Source: Pseudomonadota bacterium (GTDB lineage Bacteria > Desulfobacterota > Desulfovibrionia > Desulfovibrionales > Desulfovibrionaceae). From it: a stretch of 64,000 nt of DNA. Where the stretch lies: positions 214,770 through 278,769 of the forward strand of contig JAHJLB010000011.1 in assembly GCA_018822105.1 (NCBI GenBank), read 5' to 3'. Below are positions 55,585-64,000 of this stretch, piece by piece. The translations under genes were made by a program, and so were the position numbers. Within the stretch, counting starts at the first letter, position 1. Each line of letters opens with the position of its first letter. The notes beneath the pieces were generated by a model, which saw only the letters and a list, made by a program, of their open reading frames with translations, ran no database searches and was not told the DNA's origin.

Positions 55585-56067
55585 ATGAAACTCATCTTGC
55601 GCGCCGATGTGGATGCCCTGGGGCGCCTGGGAGATATCGTCCCGGTCAAGCCCGGCTTTGGACGCAACTTCCTGATCCCTCAGGGCCTGGCCATGCTGGC
55701 CACCGAAGCCAACCTGAAACAGTTTGCCCTGGAGCGCAAGAAGCTGGCCACCAAGGCCGACGCCAAGCGCGCCGACGCCACTGAGCTGGCCGCCAAGATC
55801 GCCGCCGCCACCGTGGTCATCACCGTGCGCGTGGGCGAAGGCGACAAGCTCTACGGCTCCGTCACCACGGCCAACGTCGCCGACGCCCTCCTCGAGCAGG
55901 GCATCGACATCGACCGCCGGAAGATTGATATGCCTGAGACCATCCGGTCCCTGGGCGAGTATGACGTGGAGATCCGCCTGCACCCCGATGTGCGTGGCGA
56001 GCTGAAGCTCCGTGTAGTCAAGCATGGCCAGCCGGAAAAAGCACCCGAACAGCAGCCCGAGGCATAG
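55585..56067 (+). CDS. rplI: 50S ribosomal protein L9
   Basis: This 160-residue protein starts MKLILRADVDALGRLGDIV and continues VKPGFGRNFLIPQGLAMLAT, with the long connecting helix (about residues 40-75) and a C-terminal domain typical of L9. Two in-frame ATG codons exist. 55585 was chosen over 55579 because AGGAGG is eight bases away rather than two. The last 44 bases overlap dnaB. Confidence 0.96.
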   Translation: MKLILRADVDALGRLGDIVPVKPGFGRNFLIPQGLAMLATEANLKQFALERKKLATKADAKRADATELAAKIAAATVVITVRVGEGDKLYGSVTTANVADALLEQGIDIDRRKIDMPETIRSLGEYDVEIRLHPDVRGELKLRVVKHGQPEKAPEQQPEA

Positions 56068-57481
56068 CCAGGGCGACAAGCGAGACAACGGCGCGGAGGC
56101 CCTTGAACGGGCCTCCGCCGCTCTCTCGCGCAAAATCCCCCCCCAGAACCTGGAAGCCGAGCAGGCTGTTCTTGGGGGGGTTTTTTTGCGCAATTCCCTG
56201 TTCCACTCCCTGGTGGACCTCGTGCGCTCCGAGGACTTCTACTCCCCCGCCCACCGCATCATCTTCCGCTGCTTCGAGAACCTCTACGCCCAAAACTCGC
56301 CCGTTGACCTGATCACCGTGAGCGAGCACCTCTCGCAGACCCAGGAGCTGGAGTCCGTGGGCGGGCCGGTGTACCTGGCCGAGCTGACGAGTTCCCCCGT
56401 GAGCGCGGCCAACGCCCTGCACCATGCGGGCATCGTTCGCGACAAGGCCGTGGCCCGGCGCCTCATCGAGGCCGCCAGCGACATCATCGGCAACTGCTAT
56501 GATTCCCAGGACGTGGAAGGCCTGCTGGACCAGAGCGAGCAGGCCATCTTCCAGATTTCCGACGTGCGCACCAAGACCACCATCCGCACCGGCAAGGAGC
56601 TGGTGGACCGCGTGTTCAAGGAACTGGAGAAGCGCGTGGGCCGCCAGGCGCTGGTCACCGGCATCACCACGGGCTACACCAAGCTCGATGAAATGACCGC
56701 CGGCCTGCAGAACTCGGACCTGGTCATCGTGGCCGGCCGCCCCAGCATGGGCAAGACCGCCTTCGCGCTCAACCTGGCCCTCAACGCCGCCATCCAGGGC
56801 GAGGCGCCCACGCCCACGGCCATCTTTTCCCTGGAAATGTCCATGGACCAAATCATGATGCGGCTCTTGTGCTGCCAGGGGAAGGTGGACCTGGGCAGCC
56901 TCCGGCGCGGCTATCTGGAGGACAAGGACTGGGCCGATCTTTATGAGGCCGCGGATGTCATCTCCAAGGCCCCGCTCTTCGTGGACGACACGGCCGCACT
57001 GTCCACCATGGAGCTGCGCGCCCGCTGCCGCAGGCTGAAAAGCGAGCACAATCTCGGCCTTGTGGTGGTGGACTACCTCCAGCTCATGCGCGCCAGCCGC
57101 GACATCGACTCCCGCGAACAGGAAATCTCCGACATCTCGCGCAGCCTGAAGGCCCTGGCCAAGGAGCTGCACATCCCGGTCATCGCGCTTTCGCAGCTCA
57201 ACCGCAAGGTGGAGGAACGCAGCGACAAGCGGCCCATGCTTTCGGACCTGCGCGAATCCGGCGCCATCGAGCAGGACGCCGACGTGATCATGTTCATCTA
57301 CCGCGACGAGGTGTACAACAAGAAGGAAGGCAACCCCAAGGCCGGCATCGCCGAGATCATCATCGGCAAGCAGCGCAACGGCCCGGTGGGCGACACCGAA
57401 CTGCACTTCCTGAAGAATTACAGTAGGTTCGAAAACCTTACGGCGACACCCTATCCTTCGGAATATTTTCAGTCGAGCTGA
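56024..57481 (+). CDS. dnaB: replicative DNA helicase DnaB
   Basis: This 485-residue protein has the N-terminal helical domain (NLEAEQAVLGGVFLRN), a linker helix near 175, and a RecA-like motor with Walker A GRPSMGKTAFALNLAL, FSLEMSMDQIMMRLL, VVVDYLQLMRASR, ALSQLNRKVEERSDKRPMLSDLRESGAIEQDADVI in parts, and the arginine-finger region. It unwinds DNA at the fork as a hexamer. The start lies 44 bases inside rplI in another frame. No internal ATG gives a better fit, so translation is probably coupled. rplI-dnaB order is widely conserved. Confidence 0.96.
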   Translation: MASRKKHPNSSPRHSQGDKRDNGAEALERASAALSRKIPPQNLEAEQAVLGGVFLRNSLFHSLVDLVRSEDFYSPAHRIIFRCFENLYAQNSPVDLITVSEHLSQTQELESVGGPVYLAELTSSPVSAANALHHAGIVRDKAVARRLIEAASDIIGNCYDSQDVEGLLDQSEQAIFQISDVRTKTTIRTGKELVDRVFKELEKRVGRQALVTGITTGYTKLDEMTAGLQNSDLVIVAGRPSMGKTAFALNLALNAAIQGEAPTPTAIFSLEMSMDQIMMRLLCCQGKVDLGSLRRGYLEDKDWADLYEAADVISKAPLFVDDTAALSTMELRARCRRLKSEHNLGLVVVDYLQLMRASRDIDSREQEISDISRSLKALAKELHIPVIALSQLNRKVEERSDKRPMLSDLRESGAIEQDADVIMFIYRDEVYNKKEGNPKAGIAEIIIGKQRNGPVGDTELHFLKNYSRFENLTATPYPSEYFQSS

Positions 57482-57507
57482 CACACAACGCCACGCAGGG
57501 GGAGCAT

Positions 57508-58800
57508 ATGCATTACGAAGCCGCAGAGGGACTGGCCCGCGAATCCTTACGGAAACTGCAGACCGAGCGCCTCAAGCGCACCATCACCACCTGCATGCGC
57601 TCCAGCTTCTATGCCTCCCGCCTGGGCGCCCTCGGCATCACCACCGACCAATTCACCTCCCCCGACGACATCCGCCGCCTGCCCTTCACCGTCAAGGACG
57701 ACCTGCGCAGCAACTATCCGTACGGCCTGCTGTGCCAGCCCATGGACCAGTATGTGCGCCTGCACGCCTCCAGCGGCACCACCGGAACGCCCACGGCCAT
57801 CTTCTACACCCAGAACGACATTGATTCCTGGGCCAGCCTGGTGGCGCGCTGCATGTACGCCGTGGGCCTGCGCAAAGGGGACGTGTTCCAGAACATGAGC
57901 GGCTACGGCCTGTTCACCGGCGGCCTGGGCATCCACTACGGCGCCGAGCGCCTGGGGCTTTTGACCGTACCCGCGGGCGCGGGCAACTCCAAGCGCCAGC
58001 TCAAGCTGCTCAAGGACTTCCATGTGGGCGGCATCCACATCATCCCCTCCTACGCCCTGCACTTTGCGAGCTTCCTGAAGGATGAGGGCATCAAGCTGGG
58101 CGACCTGGACTTCCGCATCGCCCTCATCGGCGCGGAGCCGCACACCGAGGAGGTCCGGGGCCGCATCCAGGAGCTCCTGGGGCTCAAGGCCTACAATTCC
58201 TACGGCCTGACCGAGATGAACGGCCCCGGGGTGGCCTTCGAATGCGAGAAGCAGGCGGGCATGCACCTCTGGGAGGACGCCTACATCGCCGAGATCATCG
58301 ATCCCGAGACCGGGGAATGGGTCGAGGAGGGACAGGTGGGCGAGCTGGTCATGACCACCCTGTGCCGCGACGGCATGCCGCTTTTGCGCTACCGCACCCG
58401 CGACCTGACGCGCTTCATCCCCGGTTCTTGCGCCTGCGGCCGCACCCACCGGCGCATCGACCGCATCACCGGACGCGCGGACGACATGCTCATCATCAAG
58501 GGCTGCAACATCTACCCCATGCAGATCGAGCAGGCCCTCATGTCCCTGCCGGAAGTGGCGCAGAACTACGTCATCGAGCTCTTCAAGGAGGGCGAGATGG
58601 ACCAGCTGCGCATCAAGGTGGAGATCAAGGACGAGTACTTCGTGGAGGAGATGCGCTCCCTCAACAGCCTGCAGAAGAAGATCGCCTCGCGCCTGCGCGA
58701 CGAGATCCTGGTCACCCCGCGCGTGGAGCTCGTGCAGCACGACTCCATCCCCAAGGGCGAAGGCAAGGCCGTGCGCGTGGTGGACCTCCGGGACAAATGA
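57508..58800 (+). CDS. paaK: phenylacetate-CoA ligase family enzyme
   Basis: This 430-residue adenylate-forming enzyme has the P-loop LHASSGTTGTPTAIFYT near residue 90, AYNSYGLTEMNGPG, LRYRTRDLTRF, RITGRADDMLIIKGCNIYPMQIE and the final catalytic lysine in PKGEGKAVRVVD. The family activates phenylacetate or related aryl acids to CoA thioesters. In sulfate reducers such genes are often beside indolepyruvate oxidoreductase, which is not seen here. GGGGGAG precedes the ATG. Confidence 0.9.
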   Translation: MHYEAAEGLARESLRKLQTERLKRTITTCMRSSFYASRLGALGITTDQFTSPDDIRRLPFTVKDDLRSNYPYGLLCQPMDQYVRLHASSGTTGTPTAIFYTQNDIDSWASLVARCMYAVGLRKGDVFQNMSGYGLFTGGLGIHYGAERLGLLTVPAGAGNSKRQLKLLKDFHVGGIHIIPSYALHFASFLKDEGIKLGDLDFRIALIGAEPHTEEVRGRIQELLGLKAYNSYGLTEMNGPGVAFECEKQAGMHLWEDAYIAEIIDPETGEWVEEGQVGELVMTTLCRDGMPLLRYRTRDLTRFIPGSCACGRTHRRIDRITGRADDMLIIKGCNIYPMQIEQALMSLPEVAQNYVIELFKEGEMDQLRIKVEIKDEYFVEEMRSLNSLQKKIASRLRDEILVTPRVELVQHDSIPKGEGKAVRVVDLRDK

Positions 58801-59303
58801 TGGACCTGCTCTGGGGACTTTGCCTCGGCCTGATCCTGTTCTGCTTCCTCTGGCTCAACCTGCTTTCCCTGCCGGGCAACTGGCTCATGCTCGGCGTCCT
58901 CTGCCTGGCGGCCTGGCTGGGACCGGAGGGCCGCATCACCTGGGCCTTTGTGGGCCTCATGGGGGCCGCGGCCGTGCTGGGCGAGGTCCTGGAGCTCGCC
59001 GCCCAGCTCATCGGCGGCAAGCGCGGCGGGGCCAGCGGGGTCGGAAATTTCGGCGGCATCGTGGGCTCCATCGCCGGGGCCATCCTGCTCGCGCCCTTCG
59101 CTCTCGGCCTGGGCAGCCTGGTGGGCGCGCTGTTCGGCGCCTGGGTCGGCTGCTTCACGGTTGAGCTCATGCGCCAGGAAACGCGCCAGCGGGCCGCCGA
59201 GGCCGCCTGGGGGGCCTTCTGGGGCCGCAGCTTCGGCCTGGCGGCCAAGTCGGCCGTCGGCGCCACCATCATCATTATGAGCATCCAGAGGTTCGTGGCC
59301 TAG
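58797..59303 (+). CDS. DUF456-family membrane protein
   Basis: This 168-residue hydrophobic protein has four or five helices and glycine-rich turns (GGKRGGASGVGNFGGIVGSIAGA), typical of the DUF456 family, whose function is unknown. The start overlaps the end of the CoA ligase gene by four bases (ATGATG around the stop), so translation is coupled. Two adjacent ATG codons are possible starts. Confidence 0.85.
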   Translation: MMDLLWGLCLGLILFCFLWLNLLSLPGNWLMLGVLCLAAWLGPEGRITWAFVGLMGAAAVLGEVLELAAQLIGGKRGGASGVGNFGGIVGSIAGAILLAPFALGLGSLVGALFGAWVGCFTVELMRQETRQRAAEAAWGAFWGRSFGLAAKSAVGATIIIMSIQRFVA

Positions 59304-59339
59304 GGCCAGAACCGGACACACCAGCAGCGAGGAGTCAAG

Positions 59340-60776
59340 ATGACCTTCCCCACCTACCGTGGCCACATGCAATACGTCTGTCTCGGCTGCGGCGCCAGCT
59401 ACGACATCGGCGAGCTGCACTACACCTGCCCCAAATGCGGCGGCGTGTTCGTGCTTCAGGACCTGACCTTCAAGACCCTCAAGGACACCCCAGCGGCCGA
59501 GTGGCGCAGCATCTTCGACGCGCGCGCGGCCAGCAAGATCCCGGCCCTGCGCGGCATCTTCCGCTTCTACGAGCTCATGGCCCCGGTGCTCGAAGAGGAG
59601 GACATCCTCTACCTGGGCGAGGGCAACACGCCCCTGGTGGACTCCCCCCCCGCTCTGCGCGGGGAGCTGGGCCTGACCACCGTGTACAAGAACGACGGCC
59701 AGAACCCCAGCGCCTCCTTCAAGGACCGGGGCATGGCCTGCGCCTTCAGCTTCTTGAAGAGCCTCATCCGCACCCAGGGCTGGACCGAGGTCCTGGCCAT
59801 CTGCGCCAGCACCGGCGACACCTCGGCCTCGGCCGCGCTGTATGCGTCCTACGTGGGCGGAGCGGTCAAAAGCGCGGTGATCCTGCCCGCAGGCAAGGTC
59901 ACGCCGCAGCAGCTGGCCCAGCCCCTGGGCAGCGGCGCCGTGGTGCTGGAGGTACCCGGCGTGTTCGACGACTGCATGAAGGTGGTGGAGCACCTGGCCG
60001 ACCATTACCGCGTGGCCCTCCTGAACTCCAAGAACGCCTGGCGCATCCTGGGCCAGGAGTCCTACGCCTTTGAGGTGGCCCAATGGTACGACTGGGACAT
60101 GACGGGCAAATGCGTCTTTGTGCCCATCGGCAACGCGGGCAACATCACGGCCATCATGGGCGGCTTCCTCAAATTGCACGACCTGGGCCTCATCGAGACC
60201 CTGCCGCGCATCTTCGGCGTGCAGTCGCACCACGCCGACCCGGTGTACCGGTACTATGCGGCGGATGCCCAGCACAGGGAGTACAAGGCCGTGACGGTTT
60301 CGGCCAGCGTGGCCCAGGCGGCCATGATCGGCAACCCGGTGAGCTTCCCGCGCGTGCGCCACTTCGCCGAAAAGTATGAACAGCTCGGCGGCGCGGGGTC
60401 CTTCCAGGTCATCCAGGTGACTGAGCAGCAGATCATGGATTCCATGATCCAGGCCAACCGGCACGGGCACATCGCCTGCACCCAGGGCGGCGAATGCCTG
60501 GCCGGGGCCAAGCGGGCCAAGGAGCTGGGACTTGTCAGCGAACTTGAGACCGTCATCCTCGACGCCACGGCGCACCACCTGAAGTTCATCGGCTTCCAGG
60601 AGATGTACTTCGAGAACAGCTTCCCGGCGGAATTCGGCGTGACGCCGAAGCCGGAGCTGGCCAACCGGCCCCAGCTGATCATCACCCAGGGCGACAAGGA
60701 CCGCCTGGGCGAGCAGGACTACGTGGTCAAGGCCGCCGAGAACGTGGTGGCGCGCCTGGGCCTGGCCAAGAAATAG
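59340..60776 (+). CDS. thrC: threonine synthase
   Basis: This 478-residue PLP enzyme has an N-terminal zinc ribbon (CLGCGASYDIGELHYTCPKCGG) and then YLGEGNTPLV. The PLP lysine Lys128 lies in NPSASFKDRGMA, and ASTGDTSASAA and PIGNAGNITAIMGG follow. It converts O-phosphohomoserine to threonine. It complements lysC earlier in the window. A GAGGAG lies just before the ATG. Confidence 0.95.
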   Translation: MTFPTYRGHMQYVCLGCGASYDIGELHYTCPKCGGVFVLQDLTFKTLKDTPAAEWRSIFDARAASKIPALRGIFRFYELMAPVLEEEDILYLGEGNTPLVDSPPALRGELGLTTVYKNDGQNPSASFKDRGMACAFSFLKSLIRTQGWTEVLAICASTGDTSASAALYASYVGGAVKSAVILPAGKVTPQQLAQPLGSGAVVLEVPGVFDDCMKVVEHLADHYRVALLNSKNAWRILGQESYAFEVAQWYDWDMTGKCVFVPIGNAGNITAIMGGFLKLHDLGLIETLPRIFGVQSHHADPVYRYYAADAQHREYKAVTVSASVAQAAMIGNPVSFPRVRHFAEKYEQLGGAGSFQVIQVTEQQIMDSMIQANRHGHIACTQGGECLAGAKRAKELGLVSELETVILDATAHHLKFIGFQEMYFENSFPAEFGVTPKPELANRPQLIITQGDKDRLGEQDYVVKAAENVVARLGLAKK

Positions 60777-60789
60777 CCCGGAGCCGCCC

Positions 60790-61587
60790 GTGGCCCCGCA
60801 GCCCCCTTCGAAGAAGGCGAAGACAGCCCCCAAAGCCCCCTCGAAGCGGGACCGCGCCGATCGGCTCGTGTTCGAACAGGGGCTGGCGGAATCCCCGGAC
60901 GCGGCCATGCGCCTGATCATGGCCGGGGCGGCGCACTACTACGCCGCAAACGGCGAAAAGGTCCCCGTGGCCTCGCCCGGGCAGCAGTTGCCTGCGGATA
61001 CGGAGTTCGCCCTGCGCGGCCAGGACCGCTTCGTCAGCCGCGGCGGCTACAAGCTGCTCACGGCCATCGAAGGGCTTGGGTTTGCCCCTGCGGGCAAGGT
61101 TTGCCTGGACGCCGGCGCATCCACGGGCGGGTTCACGGACTGCCTGCTCCAGCACGGCGCCGCACGCGTCTATGCCGCGGACGTGGGTTACGGCCAGCTG
61201 CACTGGAAGCTGCGCCAGGACCCTCGCGTGGTGGCGCTGGAGCGGCTCAACCTGCGCCAGCCCCCGCCCGAGCTATTTCCCGAGCCGCTGGACGCGCTCA
61301 CCGCCGACGTCTCCTTCATCTCGCTCACCGCCATCCTACCCGGCTGCCTGGCGCTCTTGAAGCCCGCCTGCGAGCTGGTGCTGCTCATCAAGCCGCAGTT
61401 CGAGCTGCCCGTTGGGCGCACGGACCGAGGCGTGGTGCGCAACGAGCCGGACCGGCAAGAGGCCGTGGAGCATGTGCTGGCGTTCTGCCGGGACACCCTC
61501 GGCCTGACGCTCAATGGCGTGGCGCCCTCAAGCCTGCTGGGGCCCAAGGGCAACCAGGAGTATTTGGCCCTCCTGAAAAGGGTCTGA
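60790..61587 (+). CDS. tlyA: TlyA-family rRNA 2'-O-methyltransferase/hemolysin
   Basis: This 265-residue protein has an S4 RNA-binding domain (RLVFEQGLAESPDAAMRLIMAG) after a short Lys/Pro-rich N-terminus. The FtsJ-type methyltransferase domain follows, with SRGGYKLLTAIE, CLDAGASTGGFTDCLL, VYAADVGYGQLHWKLR, TADVSFISLTAILP and LIKPQFEL. It probably methylates ribosomal RNA ribose. The start is GTG at 60790 with only a weak site. It follows thrC by 13 bases. Confidence 0.92.
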   Translation: MAPQPPSKKAKTAPKAPSKRDRADRLVFEQGLAESPDAAMRLIMAGAAHYYAANGEKVPVASPGQQLPADTEFALRGQDRFVSRGGYKLLTAIEGLGFAPAGKVCLDAGASTGGFTDCLLQHGAARVYAADVGYGQLHWKLRQDPRVVALERLNLRQPPPELFPEPLDALTADVSFISLTAILPGCLALLKPACELVLLIKPQFELPVGRTDRGVVRNEPDRQEAVEHVLAFCRDTLGLTLNGVAPSSLLGPKGNQEYLALLKRV

Positions 61588-61611
61588 GCGCAGAGACGCG
61601 GCCCCTTGGAA

Positions 61612-61674
61612 CCTCAGCTAAGCCGAAGGGCCGGATCAAGCATATCTCGATCCGGCCCTTCGGCTTAGCTGAGG
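61612..61674. repeat. perfect 26-base inverted repeat between convergent genes
   Basis: The arms at 61612-61637 and 61649-61674 are exact reverse complements around an 11-base loop. They begin CCTCAGCTAAGCC and end GGCTTAGCTGAGG. The repeat lies 25 bases after tlyA and 49 before the metG stop, so it would form a strong hairpin in both transcripts. Neither side has a clear T-run. Confidence 0.85.
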
Positions 61675-61722
61675 AGACCCGGGGGAAATCATCTTCCCCG
61701 GCCGCCAAAGGCCGCTCTTCGG

Positions 61723-63690
61723 CTAGGCCACCTTGCCGCCGTCGTCCACGCAGCCGGCGGAAGTCAGAAGCCGCGTCACCTCGGCGTCCTTGGCCACCAG
61801 GATCATTCCCTGGCTCTGCACGCCCCTGAGCTTGCGCGGGGCCAGGTTGGCCACCACCACCACCTGCCTGCCCACAAGGTCCTCGGGGCTGAAGCGGTCG
61901 GCCAGGCCGGCCACGATCTGCCGGGGCTCGGGCTCGCCCAGGGCCACCTGCACCACCAGGAGCTTGTCCGCATCCGGGTGCTTGGCGCAGGAGAGCACGG
62001 TGCCCACGCGCAGGTCCAGCTTCTGGAAATCCGCAAACTCGATGGCTTCCGCCGGACCGGCAGGCGCCTCAAGGGCCTTGGGTGGGGCCTTCTTCTTCGG
62101 CTCCGCCGCCTGGGCCTTGGGCGCTTCCTTCTCCAGGGCGGCGGGCGGCGTGGGCTCGGGCACCTCCACCCGCGGAAACAGGTTGGACGCCTGCGCCACC
62201 ACCAGGCCGGAATCGAGCAGGCCCCAGACCTCAGGCTCCTTGGCCAAGAGCACCTTGTCCTGGTCAAAGCTCAGGCCCAGCTGCTCATACATCTTCACGC
62301 TGGCCTCGGGCATCACGGGCCACAGGTGCACGGCGATCTTGCGCATGTGCTCCAGCACCATGTACATCACCGTGCCCAGGCGGCTCTTGTCCCTGTTCTT
62401 GAACAGGGTCCAGGGCGCGGACTGGTCGATGTACTTGTTCAGGCCCCGCACCAGCTCCCAGAGCGACTCCAGGGCGCGCGCAGTGCGGAACTCCGCAAAA
62501 TTGGACTGGAAGTTGCGCATGGCGTCGCGTCCCAGGCGCTTGAGCTCCGCGTCCTCCAAGGTCTCGTCCGTGGGGCTGGGGATCTTGCCCTCGAAATACT
62601 TGTGCATCATGGCCAGGACGCGGTTGAACAGATTCCCCAGGTCGTTGGCCAGGTCGGCGTTGAGCCGCCCCACCAGCGCCTCTTCCGTAAAGGAGGCATC
62701 CGACCCGAAGGCCATCTCGCGCAGCAGGAAATAGCGGAAGGCCGAGACGCCGTAGGCGTCCACCATCTGCCGGGGTTCCACCACGTTGCCCAGGGACTTG
62801 GACATCTTGGTGTCGCGCACCAGCCAGTAGCCATGCACGTTCAGGGACTGGTAGGGAGCCAGGCCGGCGGCCTTGAGCATGGTGGGCCAGAATATGGCGT
62901 GGGGCTTCAGGATGTCCTTGGCCACCACATGATTGGCGGGCCAGAACCTCTTGAACTTCTCGCCGCGCGGGTAGCCCAGGGCGCTGACGTAGTTGATGAG
63001 CGCGTCGAACCAGACGTAGCAGACGAAATCCGGGTCAAAGGGAAGTTCAATGCCCCAGGTGAGGCGGCTCTTGGGCCGGGAGATGCAGAGATCCTCCAGC
63101 GCGCCGGATTCCAGGAGGCTCAAGACCTCGTTGCGGTAGCGCGCCGGGCGGATGAAGTCCGGATTCTGGTTGATGTGCTCGATGAGCCAGGCCTGGTACT
63201 TGGACATGCGGAAGAAGTAGTTCTTCTCGGCGATGTATTCCGGCCTCGTCTTGTGGTCCGGGCACATGCCGTCCACCAGCTCCTTCTCGGTGTAGAAACG
63301 CTCGCAGCCGAAGCAGTAATGCCCGCCGTATTCCCCGAAATAGATGTCCCCGCTCTCGTAGACCTTCTGCAGCACCTTCTGCACGGTCTTGATGTGCTCC
63401 GGGTCCGTGGTGCGGATGAAGTGGTCGGGCTTGGCCCCCAGGAGCGGCCCCAGGGAGCGGAACAGGCCGCTGATCTGGTCGGCGTATTCCTTGGGCGACT
63501 GCCCGGCCTCTTCCGAGGCCTTGGCGATCTTGTCGCCATGCTCATCGGTGCCGGTGAGGAAATAGGACTCCTCGCCCATGAGCCGGTGGAAGCGGGTCAT
63601 GGCGTCGGCCAGGATGGTGGTAAAGGCGTGGCCCAGGTGCGGCTTGGCGTTGACGTAGAAGATGGGCGTGGTGACAAAGAAGCGGCTCAA
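61723..63690 (-). CDS. metG: methionyl-tRNA synthetase
   Basis: This 655-residue class I synthetase has HIGH-type PHLGHAFTT at about residue 17, zinc-binding CFGCERFYTEKELVDGMCPDH, KMSKS in TKMSKSLGNVV, and an anticodon-binding helical domain. A Pro/Ala/Lys-rich linker (about 505-545) leads to a C-terminal tRNA-binding domain from FADFQKLDLRVGTV to the end. It charges initiator and elongator tRNA-Met. The start follows CAAGGAG. Confidence 0.97.
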   Translation of the reverse strand: MSRFFVTTPIFYVNAKPHLGHAFTTILADAMTRFHRLMGEESYFLTGTDEHGDKIAKASEEAGQSPKEYADQISGLFRSLGPLLGAKPDHFIRTTDPEHIKTVQKVLQKVYESGDIYFGEYGGHYCFGCERFYTEKELVDGMCPDHKTRPEYIAEKNYFFRMSKYQAWLIEHINQNPDFIRPARYRNEVLSLLESGALEDLCISRPKSRLTWGIELPFDPDFVCYVWFDALINYVSALGYPRGEKFKRFWPANHVVAKDILKPHAIFWPTMLKAAGLAPYQSLNVHGYWLVRDTKMSKSLGNVVEPRQMVDAYGVSAFRYFLLREMAFGSDASFTEEALVGRLNADLANDLGNLFNRVLAMMHKYFEGKIPSPTDETLEDAELKRLGRDAMRNFQSNFAEFRTARALESLWELVRGLNKYIDQSAPWTLFKNRDKSRLGTVMYMVLEHMRKIAVHLWPVMPEASVKMYEQLGLSFDQDKVLLAKEPEVWGLLDSGLVVAQASNLFPRVEVPEPTPPAALEKEAPKAQAAEPKKKAPPKALEAPAGPAEAIEFADFQKLDLRVGTVLSCAKHPDADKLLVVQVALGEPEPRQIVAGLADRFSPEDLVGRQVVVVANLAPRKLRGVQSQGMILVAKDAEVTRLLTSAGCVDDGGKVA

Positions 63691-63744
63691 TCTCGACTCC
63701 TTGGAGCGTTGGCTTTCCGGGACAGGTGGGGTCTGGCCGGTCGG

Positions 63745-64000
63745 CTAGGCCGGCTTGGGGCCTTTGCCCTTGCGGCGCTTGCGCCTCGGACGGGTGCGTC
63801 CCAGCTCGCCCTCGGGCCTGGCGGGACGCTCGGCGTTGCCGGCCGCCTCGACGCGGGGCTCGGCCACCGCGGCCTCCGCACCGCGCAAAAGGGCCTCCGG
63901 GGCCGCAGCAGCCTGGGCCTTGGGCTCGGCCCGGTCAGCCCGGTCAAGCCTCTCCGAAGGCTCGCTGCGCTCCGGACGCGGCGCGCGCTCCGGCCGCACC
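63745..64000 (-). CDS. C-terminal tail of an unidentified gene upstream of metG (partial)
   Basis: About 84 C-terminal residues are visible; the start lies beyond the window. They are low-complexity, alternating Arg/Pro/Glu and Ala, ending in a basic stretch RRKRRKGKGPKPA. No domain can be recognised. In related genomes a PSP1/RicT-type gene often precedes metG and can carry such a tail. That is a weak inference from memory. Confidence 0.4.
   Translation of the reverse strand, partial: VRPERAPRPERSEPSERLDRADRAEPKAQAAAAPEALLRGAEAAVAEPRVEAAGNAERPARPEGELGRTRPRRKRRKGKGPKPA

Overview
The window is chromosomal DNA from a GC-rich Gram-negative bacterium. It most resembles a sulfate-reducing member of the Desulfovibrionaceae (Desulfovibrio relatives). 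The reasons are two tandem Desulfovibrio-type outer-membrane porins, selenocysteine machinery (selA, selB), a citramalate synthase beside a complete leu operon, an ErcA-like alcohol dehydrogenase homologue fused by overlap to a PAS-GGDEF-EAL gene, and gene orders such as rpsF-rpsR-rplI-dnaB. The species assignment is inference. There are no transposases, integrases, CRISPR arrays or rRNA genes. Almost all of the window is ordinary core genome.

Layout. 1-5.3 kb (minus): psd-pssA (phosphatidylethanolamine synthesis) followed by leuA-leuC-leuD-leuB, with leuB cut by the window edge. 5.4-9.3 kb: a membrane YdjM-like hydrolase (+), then nhaB and ugd (minus); ugd carries a one-base frameshift. 9.4-16.9 kb (+): a tight operon pdxJ-acpS-nnr-CBS-tsaE-lysC-cimA-MBL. 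17-20.7 kb (+): ercA and a c-di-GMP enzyme. 20.7-24.6 kb (minus): comEC and murA. 24.66 kb: tRNA-His. 24.9-31 kb (minus): folC-selA-M18 peptidase-selB. 31.1 kb: tRNA-Arg. 31.3-33.4 kb (+): cheV, a lone Hpt domain and a SYLF lipoprotein. 33.4-34.4 kb (minus): a DedA protein and tatA.

34.4-35.3 kb is the only long gene-free stretch. It is AT-rich, unlike the rest, and holds a palindromic operator over a sigma70-type promoter, then a good sigma54 promoter for amtB-glnB (35.3-37.2 kb). 37.5-43 kb (minus): tetR with an RND efflux pump. 43.2-46.9 kb (+): ubiD, endonuclease I, ubiX, a UPF0173 hydrolase. 46.9-48.7 kb (minus): uvrC. 49-52.2 kb: two paralogous porins sharing an upstream palindrome. 52.4-61.6 kb (+): hisD, purC, a small gene with an in-frame TGA, rpsF-rpsR-rplI-dnaB, a phenylacetate-CoA ligase, a DUF456 protein, thrC and tlyA. 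61.7-64 kb (minus): metG and the tail of an upstream gene.

The most interesting observation is at 54655-54819. It is a 54-codon reading frame between purC and rpsF, with one transmembrane segment and a Gly-Gly-Gly-Sec-Gly motif at an in-frame TGA. Coding-type third positions continue after the TGA, and a short hairpin sits about 16 bases downstream. It looks like a small membrane selenoprotein that ordinary gene callers would miss. The same window encodes SelA and SelB, which would be needed to make it.
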